DNA of 64,000 nt from Asterias rubens (Eukaryota > Echinodermata > Asteroidea > Forcipulatida > Asteriidae). Below, piece by piece: positions 43,101 through 54,904 of this stretch. Below the pieces are notes generated by a model. The model did no database searches. It was given only the letters and a program-made list of their open reading frames with translations, and was not told where the DNA came from. The stretch covers positions 5,208,001 through 5,272,000 of the forward strand of contig NC_047068.1 in the NCBI RefSeq assembly GCF_902459465.1. The letters run 5' to 3'. Within the stretch, counting starts at the first letter, position 1, and every line of letters begins with the position of its first letter. Made by a program: the position numbers and the translations under genes.

Positions 43101-46100
43101 GGTTCGTATATAGAATGTGCGTTATACGGGCTATAATATTATGCAAATGTTTAATTAGTTGGGCTGACTTAATTAGCCAAATTATTCATTAGGGGCGCCT
43201 AGGTATGATGGTTTGGGATCTAAGGAAGACATCTGTGAAGAAAAAGCTTAAGATTTATCGATTTTACTTTGAAAACATTTCAAATTAAAATTGGTACTAT
43301 TCGATACTTGCGCTTTTTTGGTATGTTAGAAAATGCGTATACGGCCTATATTATGCAAATGTTTAATTAGTTGGGCTGAGCTAATTAGCCAATCTATTCA
43401 TTAGGGGCGCCTAGGTATGGTGGTTTAGGATCTAAGGAAGACATCTGTGAAGAAAAATCTGAAGATTTAATGATTTTACTTTGTAAACATTTCAAATTAA
43501 AATTGGTACTATTCGATACTTGCGTTTTTTTCGTATGTTATAAAATGCGTACGGCCTATATTATGCAAATGTTTAATTAGTTGGGCTGAGCTAATTAGCC
43601 AATCTATTTATTAGGGGCGCCTAGGTATGATGGTTTTGGATCTAAGGAAGACATCTGTGAAGACAAATCTTAAGATTTATTGATTTTACTTTGAAAACAT
43701 TTCAAATTAAAATTGGTACTATTCGATACTTGCGTTTTTTACGTATGTTATAAAATGCTATAGCCTATATTATGCAAATGTTTAATTAGTTGGGCTGAGC
43801 TAATTAGCCAATCTATTCATTAGGGGCGCCTAGGTATGATGGTTTGGGATCTAAGGAAGACATCTGTAAAGAAAAATCTGAAGATTTAATGATTTTACTT
43901 TAAAAACATTTCAAATTAAAATTTGTACTATTCGATACTTGCGTTTTTTTCGTATGTTAGAAAATGCGTACGGCCTATATTATGCAAATGTTTAATTAGT
44001 TGGGCTGAGCTAATTAGCCAATTTATTTATTAGGGGCGCCTAGGTATGATGGTTTGGGATCTAAGGAAGACATCTGCGAAAACAAATCTTAAGATTTATT
44101 GATTTTACTTTGAAAACATTTCAAATTAAAATTGGTACTATTCGATACTTGCGCTTTTTTCGTATGTTAGAAAATGCGTATACGACCCATATTATGCAAA
44201 TGTTTAATTAGTTGGGCTGAGCTAATTAGCCAAATTATTCATTAGGGGCGCCTAGGTATGATGGTTTGGGATCTAAGGAAGACATCTGTGAAGAAAAAGC
44301 TCAAGATTTATCGATTTTACTTTGAAAACATTTCAAATTAAAATTGGTACTATTCGATACTTGCGCTTTTTTGGTATGTTAGAAAATGCGTATACGGCCT
44401 ATATTATGCAAATGTTTAATTAGTTGGGCTGAGCTAATTAGCCAATCTATTTATTAGGGGCGCCTAGATATGATGGTTTGGGATCTAAGGAAGACATCTG
44501 TGAAGACAAATCTTAAGATTTATTGATTTTACTTTGAAAACATTTCAAATTAAAATTGGTACTATTCGATACTTGCGTTTTTTTCGTATGTTATAAAATG
44601 CTAACGGCCTATTTATGCAAATGTTTAATTAGTTGGGCTGAGCTAATTAGCCAATCTATTCATTAGGGGCGCCTAGGTATGATGGTTTGGGATCTAAGGA
44701 AGACATATGTGAAGAAAAAGCTTAAGATTTATCGATTTTAATTTGAAAACATTTCAAATTAAAATTGGTACTATTCGATACTTGCGCTTTTTTGGTATGT
44801 TAGAAAATGCGTATACGGCCTATATTATGCAAATGTTTATTTAGTTGGGCTGAGCTAATTAGCCAATCTATTCATTAGGGGCGCCTAGGTGTGATGGTTT
44901 GGGATCTAAGGAAGACATCTGTGAAAAAAAATCTGAAGATTTAATAATTTTACTTTGAAAACATTTCAAATTAAAATTTGTACTATTCGATACTTGCGTT
45001 TTTTTCGTATGTTATAAAATGCGTACGGCCTATATTATGCAAATGTTTAATTAGTTGGGCTGAGCTAATTAGCCAATTTATTTATTAGGGGCGCCTAGGT
45101 ATGATGGTTTGGGATCTAAGGAAGACATCTGCGAAAACAAATCTTAAGATTTATTGATTTTACTTTGAAAACATTTCAAATTAAAATTGGTACTATTCGA
45201 TACTTGCGCTTTTTTCGTATGTTAGAAAATGCGTATACGACCCATATTATGCAAATGTTTAATTAGTTGGGCTGAGCTAATTAGCCAAATCATTCATTAG
45301 GGGCGCCTAGGTATGATGGTTTGGGATCTAAGGAAGACATCTGTGAAGAAAAAGCTCAAGATTTATCGATTTTACTTTGAAAACATTTCAAATTAAAATT
45401 GGTACTATTCGATACTTGCGCTTTTTTGGTATGTTAGAAAATGCGTATACGGCCTATATTATGCAAATGTTTAATTAGTTGGGCTGAGCTAATTAGCCAA
45501 TCTATTTATTAGGGGCGCCTAGGTATGATGGTTTGGGATCTAAGGAAGACATCTGTGAAGACAAATCTTAAGATTTATTGATTTTACTTTGAAAACATTT
45601 CAAATTAAAATTGGTACTATTCGATACTTGCGTTTTTTTCGTATGTTATAAAATGCTAACGGCCTATTTATGCAAATGTTTAATTAGTTGGGCTGAGCTA
45701 ATTAGCCAATCTATTCATTAGGGGCGCCTAGGTATGATGGTTTGGGATCTAAGGAAGACATCTGTGAAGAAAAAGCTTAAGATTTATCGATTTTAATTTG
45801 AAAACATTTCAAATTAAAATTGGTACTATTCGATACTTGCGCTTTTTTGGTATGTTAGAAAATGCGTATACGGCCTATATTATGCAAATGTTTATTTAGT
45901 TGGGCTGAGCTAATTAGCCAATCTATTCATTAGGGGCGCCTAGGTGTGGTGGTTTGGGATCTAAGGAAGACATCTGTGAAAAAAAATCTGAAGATTTAAT
46001 AATTTTACTTTGAAAACATTTCAAATTAAAATTTGTACTATTCGATACTTGCGTTTTTTTCGTATGTTATAAAATGCGTACGGCCTATATTATGCAAATG

Positions 46101-46440
46101 TTTAATTAGTTGGGCTGAGCTAATTAGCCAATCTATTTATTAGGGGCGCCTAGGTATGATGGTTTGGGATCTAAGGAAGACATCTGTGAAGAAAATTTTT
46201 AAGATTTATTGATTTTACTTTGAAAACATTTCAAATTAAAATTGGTACTATTCGGTACTTGCGCTTTATTCGTATGTTAGAAAATGCGTACGGCCTATAT
46301 TATGCAAATGTTTAATTAGTTGGGCTGAGCTAATTAGCCAATCTATTCATTAGGGGCGCCTAGATATGATGGTTTGGGATCTAAGGAAGACATCTGTGAA
46401 GAAAAATCTTAAGGTTTATTGATTTTACTTTGAAAAAATT
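43101..46440 (-). repeat. 211-bp monomer array, right arm, 16 units, inverted
   Basis: The inverse of the left-arm monomer. The marker AGGGGCGCCTAGGTATGATG recurs about every 210 bp from 43191 to 46352, sixteen times. Some longer blocks repeat (44032-44880 resembles 45088-45930), so this arm has its own higher-order period of about 1,055 bp and has been amplified separately from the left arm. Confidence 0.93.
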
Positions 46441-46609
46441 TAACATACCGTAGTATCTCTTACTGCCAGTAACGGCCGTTATCGCGCCGCCATTGTTTCG
46501 TCATGACGGTGTGCTGACAGGTTTTTTTGAAATTTCGTGCCAGCACCAAATTTCTCGCCAGCAACAAATTTGGTGCTAGCACTAAATTTAGTGCTGAGTT
46601 CAGCCTGGT

Positions 46610-46785
46610 AGACAAGTGCTACAAGGTGCATGACGCTGACGTTACATGGGAAGAAGGCAAGCAGCAGTGTGTTGAGTTGGGTGGGGTGATGGTTGTCACT
46701 CAATCTGAAGAAGAGATACAACACCTTCTCAACATGTGCGACTGCGATAGGTTCTGGATTGGTTGCAACGACATTCAAACTGAAG
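46610..46785 (+). pseudogene. C-type lectin C, exon 1 second part
   Basis: Resumes after E3 with the duplicated target and encodes the rest of the first lectin exon: KCYKVHDADVTWEEGKQQC, the VVTQSEEE stretch, MCDCDRFWIGCND, and ends at the donor ACTGAAG|GTGTGT in phase 1. The frame is intact. It aligns with lectin D 58589-58764. Confidence 0.8.
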
Positions 46786-47051
46786 GTGTGTACATGTTCA
46801 ATTTAGTCATTAAAATTGCCAACACAGGGCCAAAGTGCCACCAAGGGTAATGGTATGAACTTACTGTTTGTCTTATTTGGATCGTCGTCTGTTTATTAAT
46901 TGTTTCCCCAAACAATATGTGTATATATGTTTATATTATCAAGCCAAGCAAAATGTTATCATGCACTCGTTTACATTAACCACAACCAAACCTAATAATG
47001 TTCATTTCGTTCAAGTTGATATTCTTCCTGCTTCCAAAATGAGGCTATATA

Positions 47052-47859
47052 AACTGCGCCAATAAAGTATCTAAACACTTACAAATGGTCAGATATATCG
47101 GAACCTGAAATAGTATGCCAACAAATAATTATTCATTTCGAGTCACCGTTAATTTCTGCACATTTTGACACATCTTGTGTTGCGCTACGATGTTGTTTGG
47201 TGGATTGACGGGCACTTGAGTGGCTTAAGGTCGAATTTCAAAAGTTGCAAAAGCCCCTATTCAAGCTAAATTGTTGTATTGTGACGAGTAAGATCAGCGT
47301 TTCTTTTGCCCGCCTTTTATAAATGATTTTTTTTTTTTGGTCGCGTGTTGGACAAATCGTTTGCGATGAACATTAGCAATAGTTGTCAGTAACCAAGCAA
47401 AGGGGTCAAAGATGGGAGGCATACAACAATGGTAAGCAAGGAAAGGTGTTTCAAGATAAGATGGCTCAAATGACCAAACAGGAAAGAGGACGGATCGTTG
47501 GTTTGATAGAAGCCGGTACGTCGATGCAAGCAGCAGCTCATCAGGTAACAACGTCACCAGAGACGGTCAGTAAATGGTGGAATCGCTACCAAGCTCAGGG
47601 AAATGTGGACGACCTGCCAAGGAGTGGCCGTCCGAGGGTGACTTCTGCAGCAGAAGAAAGTGATCAAGTCCATCAAGCCTGACACCACTCTTGAGGGATT
47701 GCGACGCATCCTGATCGGTAAATGGCAGGGGATTGACCAGGGACAGATCAGAGGTCTCATTGAGAGTAAGAGAAGACGACTCCTTGGCGTTCAGGACAGT
47801 GTGATGGAGGACACACCAAGAATGGGGGACAGGATATCAGCAGTTTTATTGTCGCAGTT
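47052..47859 (+). mobile_element. E4: Tc1/mariner deletion derivative, 808 bp
   Basis: Inverted ends AACTGCGCCAATAAAG and, at the right, the inverse of AACTGCGACAATAAA, flanked by TA on both sides (47050-47051 and 47860-47861). The lectin D intron lacks it (near 59017-59026). TA targets, short TIRs and the encoded protein fit Tc1/mariner. Confidence 0.85.
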
Positions 47860-47872
47860 TATTTCTGACTGA
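47383..47872 (+). pseudogene. Tc1/mariner transposase, N- and C-terminal remnants
   Basis: The first frame (to 47682) carries a paired helix-turn-helix DNA-binding domain: MTKQERGRIVGLIEAGTSMQ, then HQVTTSPETVSKWWNRYQAQ, then a G-x-x-x-DLPRSGRPR linker, typical of Tc1-family transposases. The second frame (to about 47815) has QGIDQGQIRGLIESKRRRL, the usual C-terminal end. The catalytic DDE/DDD core between them is missing through an internal deletion and the two parts are out of frame. The protein cannot be active. Confidence 0.82.
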
Positions 47873-47882
47873 CTTGTTTCAG

Positions 47883-48049
47883 GTACCTGGGTGTGTTTGA
47901 ATGGTGAAGCTACTATTGGGTCAGATGACAAGAGATGGGATGTTGGTCAGCCAAATAATCAAAACGAGGACCAATCTTGCGCCGAAGTTCTCGTTTATCC
48001 AGCAAGCGGAACTTCAGCCGCCTGGCATGATAGGGAATGCCATGCTTAA
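47883..48049 (+). pseudogene. C-type lectin C, exon 2, with premature stop
   Basis: The acceptor CTTGTTTCAG is followed by GTACCTGGGTGTG. It encodes TWVCLNGE, a QPN motif where A and B have QPD, the SCAEV cysteine, AWHDREC, then A and TAA (48047-48049). The sequence for the last strand, RKVIC, still follows the stop in frame but would not be translated. Identical to lectin D exon 2 as far as I can see, while the gene is also broken by E3. Confidence 0.8.
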
Positions 48050-48994
48050 CGCAAGGTAATCTGCCATCGCCCAACAGTCCTGTGAAAGGGTTGCACAATA
48101 TTTTGCGCAAACTACTTTTGATGAAGAATAAAGGTTCGCAATGCCTTCAAATATCTTTAAAATTATGTTGCTGTTATGAATTCCTCAGTACCCCGTTTAA
48201 AGCCATTAGACACTTTCCGAACAGAATCAAAAATAAAAGTTCACAGATTTACAAATAACTTTGAAAGTGGAGCATCGGCAAGGTCAATTATTAGTATTAT
48301 TATTTGTATTTATTTTGTTATAGCGTTCACTGGGCAGTGCGAATAAATAAACTATGAAAAAAGTAGATTATTGTTGTATATAGTAGTTTCTTGGATATGT
48401 GAAATTGTTAACAAATTCACAAAACCATCGGCAGAATGGCATGACGTCATTGCAGTTTTAAAAAGGTTCAAACAAAAAGGCACTTGTTAAACGCACAAAA
48501 AAATATTATAATTTTTTCCTTTTCTTGAAACGGAGAAAGAACATTGAAATTTAAAAGTAGTGTTTCTTTTGGAAGTTCAATTCTTATGGGAATTTGTTTT
48601 TGCAGATTTGTTCAACGTACATTAAACTCATTCCTCTAGCGGCCATCTTTAAAAATTCAATTTGCAAAGGAATTCAATGATTTGACATCATAAAAATGTA
48701 GAAATACATCTAAAAGATACAACATGCAGTCCCTGTGAAAAACAATGCAGCCTCGTTCGATAAGATATGCGAGTTTTTGATTTACGATTGTTTTTATTAC
48801 TGTCACTTGAAAAAAAACGAAGTAAAATAATAGTTTAGAAAGGAGCTGCTAATTTGACAAAAGGTATATCCTTGGTTTTCTCAATGTGAGTTGGTGGAAA
48901 AGCAGCCCCGCGCGGGTATCTGTTTTGCGAATTGGTAATTCAATGAGCTTTGAATATGGTAGCCACATAATTTTTAGCTGGTTATTCGCACAGT
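48050..48994. other. Downstream of lectin C, no gene seen
   Basis: AT-rich sequence matching 59212-60189. It contains a short MITE-2-like fragment (AAAGCCATTAGACAC near 48199). Confidence 0.45.
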
Positions 48995-49383
48995 TTTAAA
49001 GACACTGGACACTATTGGTAAATATCAAAGACAATTCTTCTCACTAAAGTGTATCTCAACATATGCATAAAATAACATACCTGTGAAAATTTGAGCTTAA
49101 TTGGTCGTCGGAGTTGCGAGATAATTATGAAAGAACAAAACAACCTTGTCACACGCAGTTGTGTGCTTTCAGATGCTTGACTTCATGACCTCAAATTCTA
49201 AACTTGAGGTCTCGAAATCAAATTCGTGGAAAATGACTTCTTTCTCGAAAACTACGTCACTTCAGAGGGAGCTGTTTCTCACAATGTTTTATATTATCAA
49301 CCTCTCCCCAGTACTCGTTACCAAGGAAGGTTTTATGCTAATTATTATTTTGAGTAAATACCAATAGTGTCCACTGCCTTTAA
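48995..49383. mobile_element. MITE-1 copy
   Basis: Starts TTTAAAGACACTGGACACT and ends GTGTCCACTGCCTTTAA. Counterpart at 60190-60579. Confidence 0.86.
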
Positions 49384-49446
49384 ATTAAAACATTGCTGTG
49401 GCAATGTGTAGCAGTCTGGTATTAACATTAGTGGTTAAGTATTGGT

Positions 49447-49816
49447 CAAAGACACTGGTCACTTTGAGTAATTGTCAAAGACCAGTCTTCTCACTTGGTG
49501 TGTCTCAAGATCTGCATAAAATAACAAACCTGTGAAAATTTTAGCTCAATTGGTCGTCAAAGTTGCGAGAGAATACATTGTGTAATGGGGAAAAAAACGC
49601 TCCTGTTGCACAAAAGTTGTGTGCTTTCAGATGCTTGATTGGTATCGAAATCAAATTCAAATATTTTATAAGAAATTGCTTCTTTCTCAAAAAGCTCCCC
49701 CTTCAGAGGGAGCTGTTTCTCAAAAATGTATACTAGCTCCCCATTACTCGTTACCAAGTAAGATTTTATGCTAATAATTATTATGAGTTATTACAAAAAG
49801 TGTCCAGTGCCTTTAA
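49447..49816. mobile_element. MITE-1 copy
   Basis: Starts CAAAGACACTGGTCAC and ends GTGTCCAGTGCCTTTAAG. Counterpart at 60640-61001. Confidence 0.85.
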
Positions 49817-49941
49817 GCATAGAGCAAGGAAGAGAACCAGTTAACTATTTTTTCACAATCAAGTTTTGAAACAGTAATACTAATCAAGTTGAAAACTCAA
49901 AGCTGGAATATTTTATAATACAAAGCAAAATCTAACTCAGG

Positions 49942-50195
49942 TTAAAGGCAGTGGACACTTTTGGTAATTATTCAAAATATTTACTAGCATAAAACCTTAC
50001 TTGGTGACAAGTGATGGGGAGAGGTTGATGGTCTAAAACTTTGTGAGAAACGGCTCCCTCTGAAGTGACATAGTTTTCGAGAAACAAGTAATTTCCACGA
50101 ATTTGATTTCGAGACCTCGGGTTTAGAATTCGAGGTCTCGAAATCAACCATCTAAACGCACACAACTTTGTGTGACAAGGGTGTTTTTATCTTAA
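49942..50195. mobile_element. MITE-1 copy truncated at a duplication junction
   Basis: Begins TTAAAGGCAGTGGACAC like 61127-61513, but stops at about 50195, where lectin-A-type upstream sequence begins after a few filler bases. The truncation marks the breakpoint between units 1 and 2. Confidence 0.85.
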
Positions 50196-50204
50196 GATTT
50201 TTAG

Positions 50205-50677
50205 TATTGTGGCCTATATTTATTTAGCTTTTGTTTCTATTGTAATGCGCATCATCGTGAGGGGTATGTGATTCAATTTGCTTTATAGATGTTGTTTATT
50301 ATTATTATTACTATGTTTATTATTATTATTATTACAGAAAAAAATGCATCTACTAATGTACTCCATGCAAGAACCAGATTTATTTCCTTACATAATGAAA
50401 AATATTCGATCCCATTCAGTAAAATATAACGTTGAATACAATGAAATAACTAGAGCCTATTATCATTCACGTCACTGCTTAATTACCATACTCATATTTG
50501 TCTTGACTTTTTATCGATTGCATTGTTAAGATGGGAAATCTCGGCTTTTCGTTTGTGTTCCCTTTCGTCGTTTTATAATTCCATTCCGTGAAGGTTATAC
50601 TTATTGCGTGGTGTCTATTTTTGATAAATCTGGGGGTAAGTGTCTTTTCGCCAGGAGTTGATGTCGTGACGATGGCG
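50205..50677 (+). pseudogene. Headless lectin fragment: promoter, 5' UTR and ATG only
   Basis: Copies the lectin A upstream region (6160-6520 and 7230-7350) without the solo LTR. It has the TTA microsatellite, the TATA-like TTTTATAA at 50571-50578 and the start ATGGCG at 50672-50677. After these first two codons it jumps, via about 8 unmatched bases, into sequence equivalent to 4135. There is no lectin coding sequence beyond. It would be a functional promoter without its gene if still active. Confidence 0.82.
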
Positions 50678-50752
50678 TGGCGAATAGAGTTTAACGTAGC
50701 AACGCAGCGTAACGTTGTCTTGTTTTCCCCTGTCACCGGACTCCGTGGAGGG

Positions 50753-51074
50753 TAGTCTTGGTTCAAGACTCTCCTGGATTTGTCACAACAGGGCGCGCTA
50801 TCACCCCCAACGCGCTACGAACCGCTATCACCCGAGAACCGCTATCACAGGAGAGTCTTGGCACATTCGTTAAATCTCCCCCCCCCCCCCCAAAAAAAAG
50901 GGGCGGGCTCTGCGGGAAACCTACGCACGCGCATTATGTTTCCCCCCGATTTTGGGGGGAGATTTAACGAATGTTCCAAGACTCTCCTGTGATAGCGGTT
51001 CGTGGTTGATAGCGCGTTGGGGGTGATAGCGCGCTTTCTTGTTACAAATCCAGGAGAGTCATGAACCAAGACTA
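50753..51074. mobile_element. E5: 322-bp foldback element
   Basis: Ends TAGTCTTGGTTCA and TGAACCAAGACTA, with inverted arms of about 110 bp around a poly-C/poly-A and G-rich centre. It is flanked by an exact 9-bp duplication CGTGGAGGG (50744-50752 and 51075-51083); the paralogous site near 4194-4202 has one copy. The arms contain repeated GCTATCAC words. The 9-bp duplication again suggests a MULE-like element. No coding content. Confidence 0.88.
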
Positions 51075-51957
51075 CGTGGAGGGTCAACCCCTTGACCTGT
51101 TCCTTGCTTACAAACACTTCACAACCAGATAACATTATAGTCTCAACAACGTCTGCATTCACACACTGAGCAGGTTGTCAACTGAAACCCAACAGTCAGA
51201 CGCCAGCTTCTGTACCAACTTGTAGTAAAGTAAATTAGGATATCAGTAAGCCAGCCAGTGTGTCAAGCTGTGGAGAAGTTTACTAAAACTCTTCAAACCA
51301 ACCGTGTATCCATAAACACACTTTACATGTAAATACACCTGTGTACAAATGATCTACTTTTAATCCCTTTGAATTTGACTGCCCTAGGCAATGGATAGTT
51401 CTTTGTGATGAAGTGAGGTTGGGTATTGATTGTGCACACATGGTGGTGGTGTGTGTGAGTGAGAGTACGGCTTACGGGGGCAGGGGGTTATAAACGCACC
51501 TATCATTATTTATTCATGTTCGATACAGAGAGGGAATAAAGGAAAAGTGATTTGACAAGAGGGCGCTATAGTGTCCAGTCCACGTTGGGTGAAAACAAAG
51601 GAGACAAAATTCATGTCGTTTTGTTGACGTTTTGCTTGTGTTGTTGTGATGGCAATTATTACCAGCGTCTATCGATTCTAATAATTATACAATTTTGCTG
51701 TATGAGCCAGCTGCAGTATGCGCAATACATAAACTTGGTTGTAAAGCAAGTAAATGTGTAACAAAGGACAGATTGTCTGTGCATTAAAATAAAACTTGAA
51801 ATCGCTTTCCACAAATTGTGCCGTGACTTGAGTGATGTTACTTAAGCATCCTTTGAACTGGAAAATAAAACCCTATCAGTGGAAGGTGAGTGAGCTCGAC
51901 TAAACTCAGATTAAAACGGCGATCATTTATATTTATTTTTGTAATTTATTTTCGGGC

Positions 51958-52172
51958 TAGATATGCTTAATTGGTAGTGCACCGGTGTGGCAGGAGATTC
52001 TGCGACCCCCCCCCCCCCCCCCCCAAATACGGCGAACTGTACAAACTACTTCTGATAGCGCCCTCTTTGAATCCTCCTCCTCCAACCCTCGTTAGGGGGA
52101 CAGATAATCTCCGGTGGACGGAATTCCCTTGGACACCGGCACGTTAAACGGAGGTCGAAGGTTCAAGTCCCG
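51958..52172 (+). other. Split tRNA-like or SINE-like sequence, second copy
   Basis: Copy of 5072-5290. Its A-box region is closer to consensus here (CTTAATTGGTAGTGCACC), the poly-C tract is longer, and the GGCTAGA/TCTAGTC acceptor-type pairing and GGTTCAAGTCC B box are kept. Confidence 0.4.
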
Positions 52173-52246
52173 CTCTAGTCAAATAATGTCTCGGTCCACA
52201 CCCAAACTAACATTTATTTACCCAGTCAGTTAATAAAGTTTAATAC

Positions 52247-52567
52247 TTAAAGGCACTCGACACATTTGGTAATTGTCAAAGACCAGTCTTCTCACTTGGT
52301 TTATCTCAACATTAACAAATCTGTGAACATTTTGACTCAATTTGGTCATCGAAGTTGCGAGAGAGGAATGAAAGAAAAACACCCTTGTTGCACAAATTTA
52401 TGTGCTCTGTGATGCACAGTAAATAGTTCAGTTGGAGTATTTTATTATTCGAATGAGAAATTACCTCGTTCTCAAAAATTATCAACAGCTCTCTATTGCA
52501 CTTACCAAGTTACAACTCTTTATTATACGAACAATTTTTATAATATTCAATGTGTCCAGTGCCTTTA
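52247..52567. mobile_element. MITE-1 copy
   Basis: Counterpart of 5357-5678, with the same ends. Confidence 0.85.
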
Positions 52568-53384
52568 ATATTTCAGTTCATTACAATTACGTTGCTTGCA
52601 GTGGCAATGCAAAAGAAACATGATCAAAATTAATGCTACGTTTGATTGGTATGACATTGTTTCGGTGAAGAACTTGATAATCGTCCCAACTATAGTTGGA
52701 CAGCATGGTCCCAACTTCCCAACTATAGTTGGTACGATTATCAAGTTGGGACGGAACAGAACTAATGGTCTCTTTGGGTGAATCTAATTCGAAAATATCA
52801 GTTCTTGTAATATCAGAATGGAGCTTTTCTCTCAATGCGTTTTGTTTCTTTGTTTCTACGTTTCTCATAATGCTCCTGATTCGATGTGTGTTAGAGGGAT
52901 TGATCTTTTATTGTATTGTTGATATATATTTGTATGTGTACTAATTGTCTGTTCTTTTCTGACGTTAAAAACATACTACTTATTGTGGAATCTTTTCTGT
53001 GGGATATTTTACAATATAGTATTGTGGCCTATATTTATTAAGCTTTTGTTTCTATTGTAATGCGCATCATCGTGAGGGGTATGTGATTCAATTTGCTTTA
53101 TAGATGTTGTTTATTATTATTATTACTATGTTTATTATTGTTATTATTACAGACAGAAATGCATCTACTAATGTACTCCATACAAGAACCAGATTTATTT
53201 CCTTACATAATGAAAAATATTCGATCCCATTCAGTAAAATATAACGTTGAATACAATGAAATAACTAGAGCCTATTATCATTCACGTCACTGCTTAATTA
53301 CCATGCTCATATTTGTCTTGACTTTTTATCGATTGCATTGTTAAGATGGGAAATCTCGGCTTTCTTTTGTGTTCCCTTTCGTCG

Positions 53385-53392
53385 TTTTATAA
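53385..53392 (+). promoter_or_regulatory. TATA-like box of lectin B
   Basis: TTTTATAA, 101 bp before the ATG at 53486. Here the native upstream sequence is intact, without the solo LTR seen in lectin A. Confidence 0.6.
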
Positions 53393-53485
53393 TTCCATTC
53401 CGTGAAGGTTATACTTATTGCTTGGTGTCTATTTTTTATAAATCTGGGGGTAAGTGTCTTTTCGCCAGGAGTTGATGTCGTGACG

Positions 53486-53771
53486 ATGGCGAGCAAACTG
53501 CTTGGTGTTGTTGGTATATTTATAATGGCAAACTACGCTGCCGTTTATGGGCGGTGTTTGAAGCCGGCATGCCCCACTACTTGGAGCCTGTGGCGAGACA
53601 AATGCTACAAGGTGCATGACGCTGACGTTACATGGCAAGAGGGCAAGCAGCAGTGTGCTGAGTTGGGTGGGGTGATGGTTGTCACTCAATCTAAAGAAGA
53701 GTTACAACACCTTCTCAAGATGTGCAGCTGCGCAAGGTACTGGATTGGTTGCAACGACATTCAAACTGAAG
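53486..53771 (+). CDS. C-type lectin B, exon 1
   Basis: First exon of the intact paralogue of lectin A, joined to 54696-54904 to give 164 residues. The signal peptide (1-22) is almost identical to that of A. It has C24, C29, C40 and C57, then MCSCARYWIGCND. The donor is ACTGAAG|GTGTGT, phase 1. Differences from A cluster in the loop before the WIGCND strand. The intron is 924 bp and free of large insertions, so this is the best functional reference gene in the window. Confidence 0.9.
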
Positions 53772-54695
53772 GTGTGTACATTTAAAGAAACTTATAATTC
53801 ATTTTATTTTACAACAAATCGCCAACACCAGGGTGAGGGCAACGGAAAAAGGGAAACGTCTCAAAATAAGAGAAACAAGACGCCATACAAATGTTGATGA
53901 TTGTTTGTCGTCATCTCCATGAAATTTCTCTTTTTTGGATCGTCCCCTGTTTCTTCATTGTTTTTTTCATGCCAATCATGCAAATGTGCTTTTGATGGAT
54001 TACAGAAACAGAAATTGGAGCCCAGATATTATATTTTCCGAGGGATACGGCGATGTTTGTTAGAGACTCTCGAAACGATTTCAAGTTGTCAAAACGGTCC
54101 TCGAAGCGTTTGCACGAAGGGTCCATGAAAACTAAAAATAAAAATGATAAATTGCAAAAGCTAAAACAAAATTATAGACAAAATCATTTCGCTAGAAATC
54201 ATTTCGATAGCTCAGAATGTTTGATTTTTGACGGTGAAAATGAAATATCGCGAGAGCTCGACATAAATTGCAACAAAAGCTCGAGAAAAAATTGTGATAT
54301 TTCGCTCTCGATTTCAAGCGAGTTATAGGCCTAATGGTTGATTTCGAGCACACACAAAAATCATTCTGAACACCGAGCTAAATGATTGTTATCATCTCCG
54401 TTTCAATGCTCTATTTAATTACACACAATGAAGCTATCGGACTTTTTGTACCTGTCCGTAAACAAATTTGGTTTACTCAGCAAAATAAATTGTACACATT
54501 ACGACACAATTTTTATTAAGTTCCACTAATTTAACCTAGCCTATTGTGTGAGTAATCATTACACACAACAAAACAACAAAACACAATAATGTTAACTTCG
54601 TTTAAATTGAACTTTCAATACCAACCCACTCCCAAAATGTAAATAATTATTATATTATGCCTAATGAGGCTTGTTTCCTGATTGACTTGTTTCAG

Positions 54696-54904
54696 GTACC
54701 TGGGTGTGTTTGGGTGAAGGTGATACTGACGTAGATGACAAGAGATGGCATGATGAGCAGCCAGATAACCAACACGGTAACCAAGCTTGTGCAGAAGTCT
54801 ATGATTATCCAGCAGGCAGCTCTTCAGCAGGCTGGCATGATAGGGAATGTCATTTCCCTCGCAAGGTAATCTGCCAGCGCCCAACAGTACTGGAATTCAT
54901 GTGA
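54696..54904 (+). CDS. C-type lectin B, exon 2
   Basis: The acceptor TTGTTTCAG is followed by GTACCTGGGTG. It encodes TWVCLGEGDTD, then KRWHDEQPDNQHG with QPD at residues 117-119, the CAEV cysteine, AGWHDREC, and FPRKVIC, which completes the domain, before an 8-residue tail. All cysteines needed for the three long-form disulfides are present. QPD points to galactose-type ligands (family knowledge); actual binding is untested. The equivalent of the lectin A polyadenylation signal is mutated to CTATAAAG near 55072. Confidence 0.9.

Larger units (their letters stand above)
39683..46609. mobile_element. E3: 6.9-kb foldback element with long inverted arms
   Basis: It begins ACCAGGGTGAACTCAG and ends with the inverse CTGAGTTCAGCCTGGT; the simple terminal inverted match runs about 170 bp. 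The flanks carry an exact 9-bp duplication AGACAAGTG (39674-39682 and 46610-46618); lectins A, B and D have a single AGACAAATG-type site. Inside the TIR are small palindromes such as GCACTAAATTTAGTGC. The rest is two opposed arrays of 211-bp monomers around a central unique region of about 780 bp. Long TIRs and a 9-bp duplication suggest a Mutator-like (MULE) non-autonomous element. No transposase gene was seen. Confidence 0.87.

Noticed and set aside
39840..46440. Regular repeats suggestive of a CRISPR array
   Set aside because: The repeat unit is about 211 bp with no unique spacers, the two arms are inverted, and the context is an animal genome.
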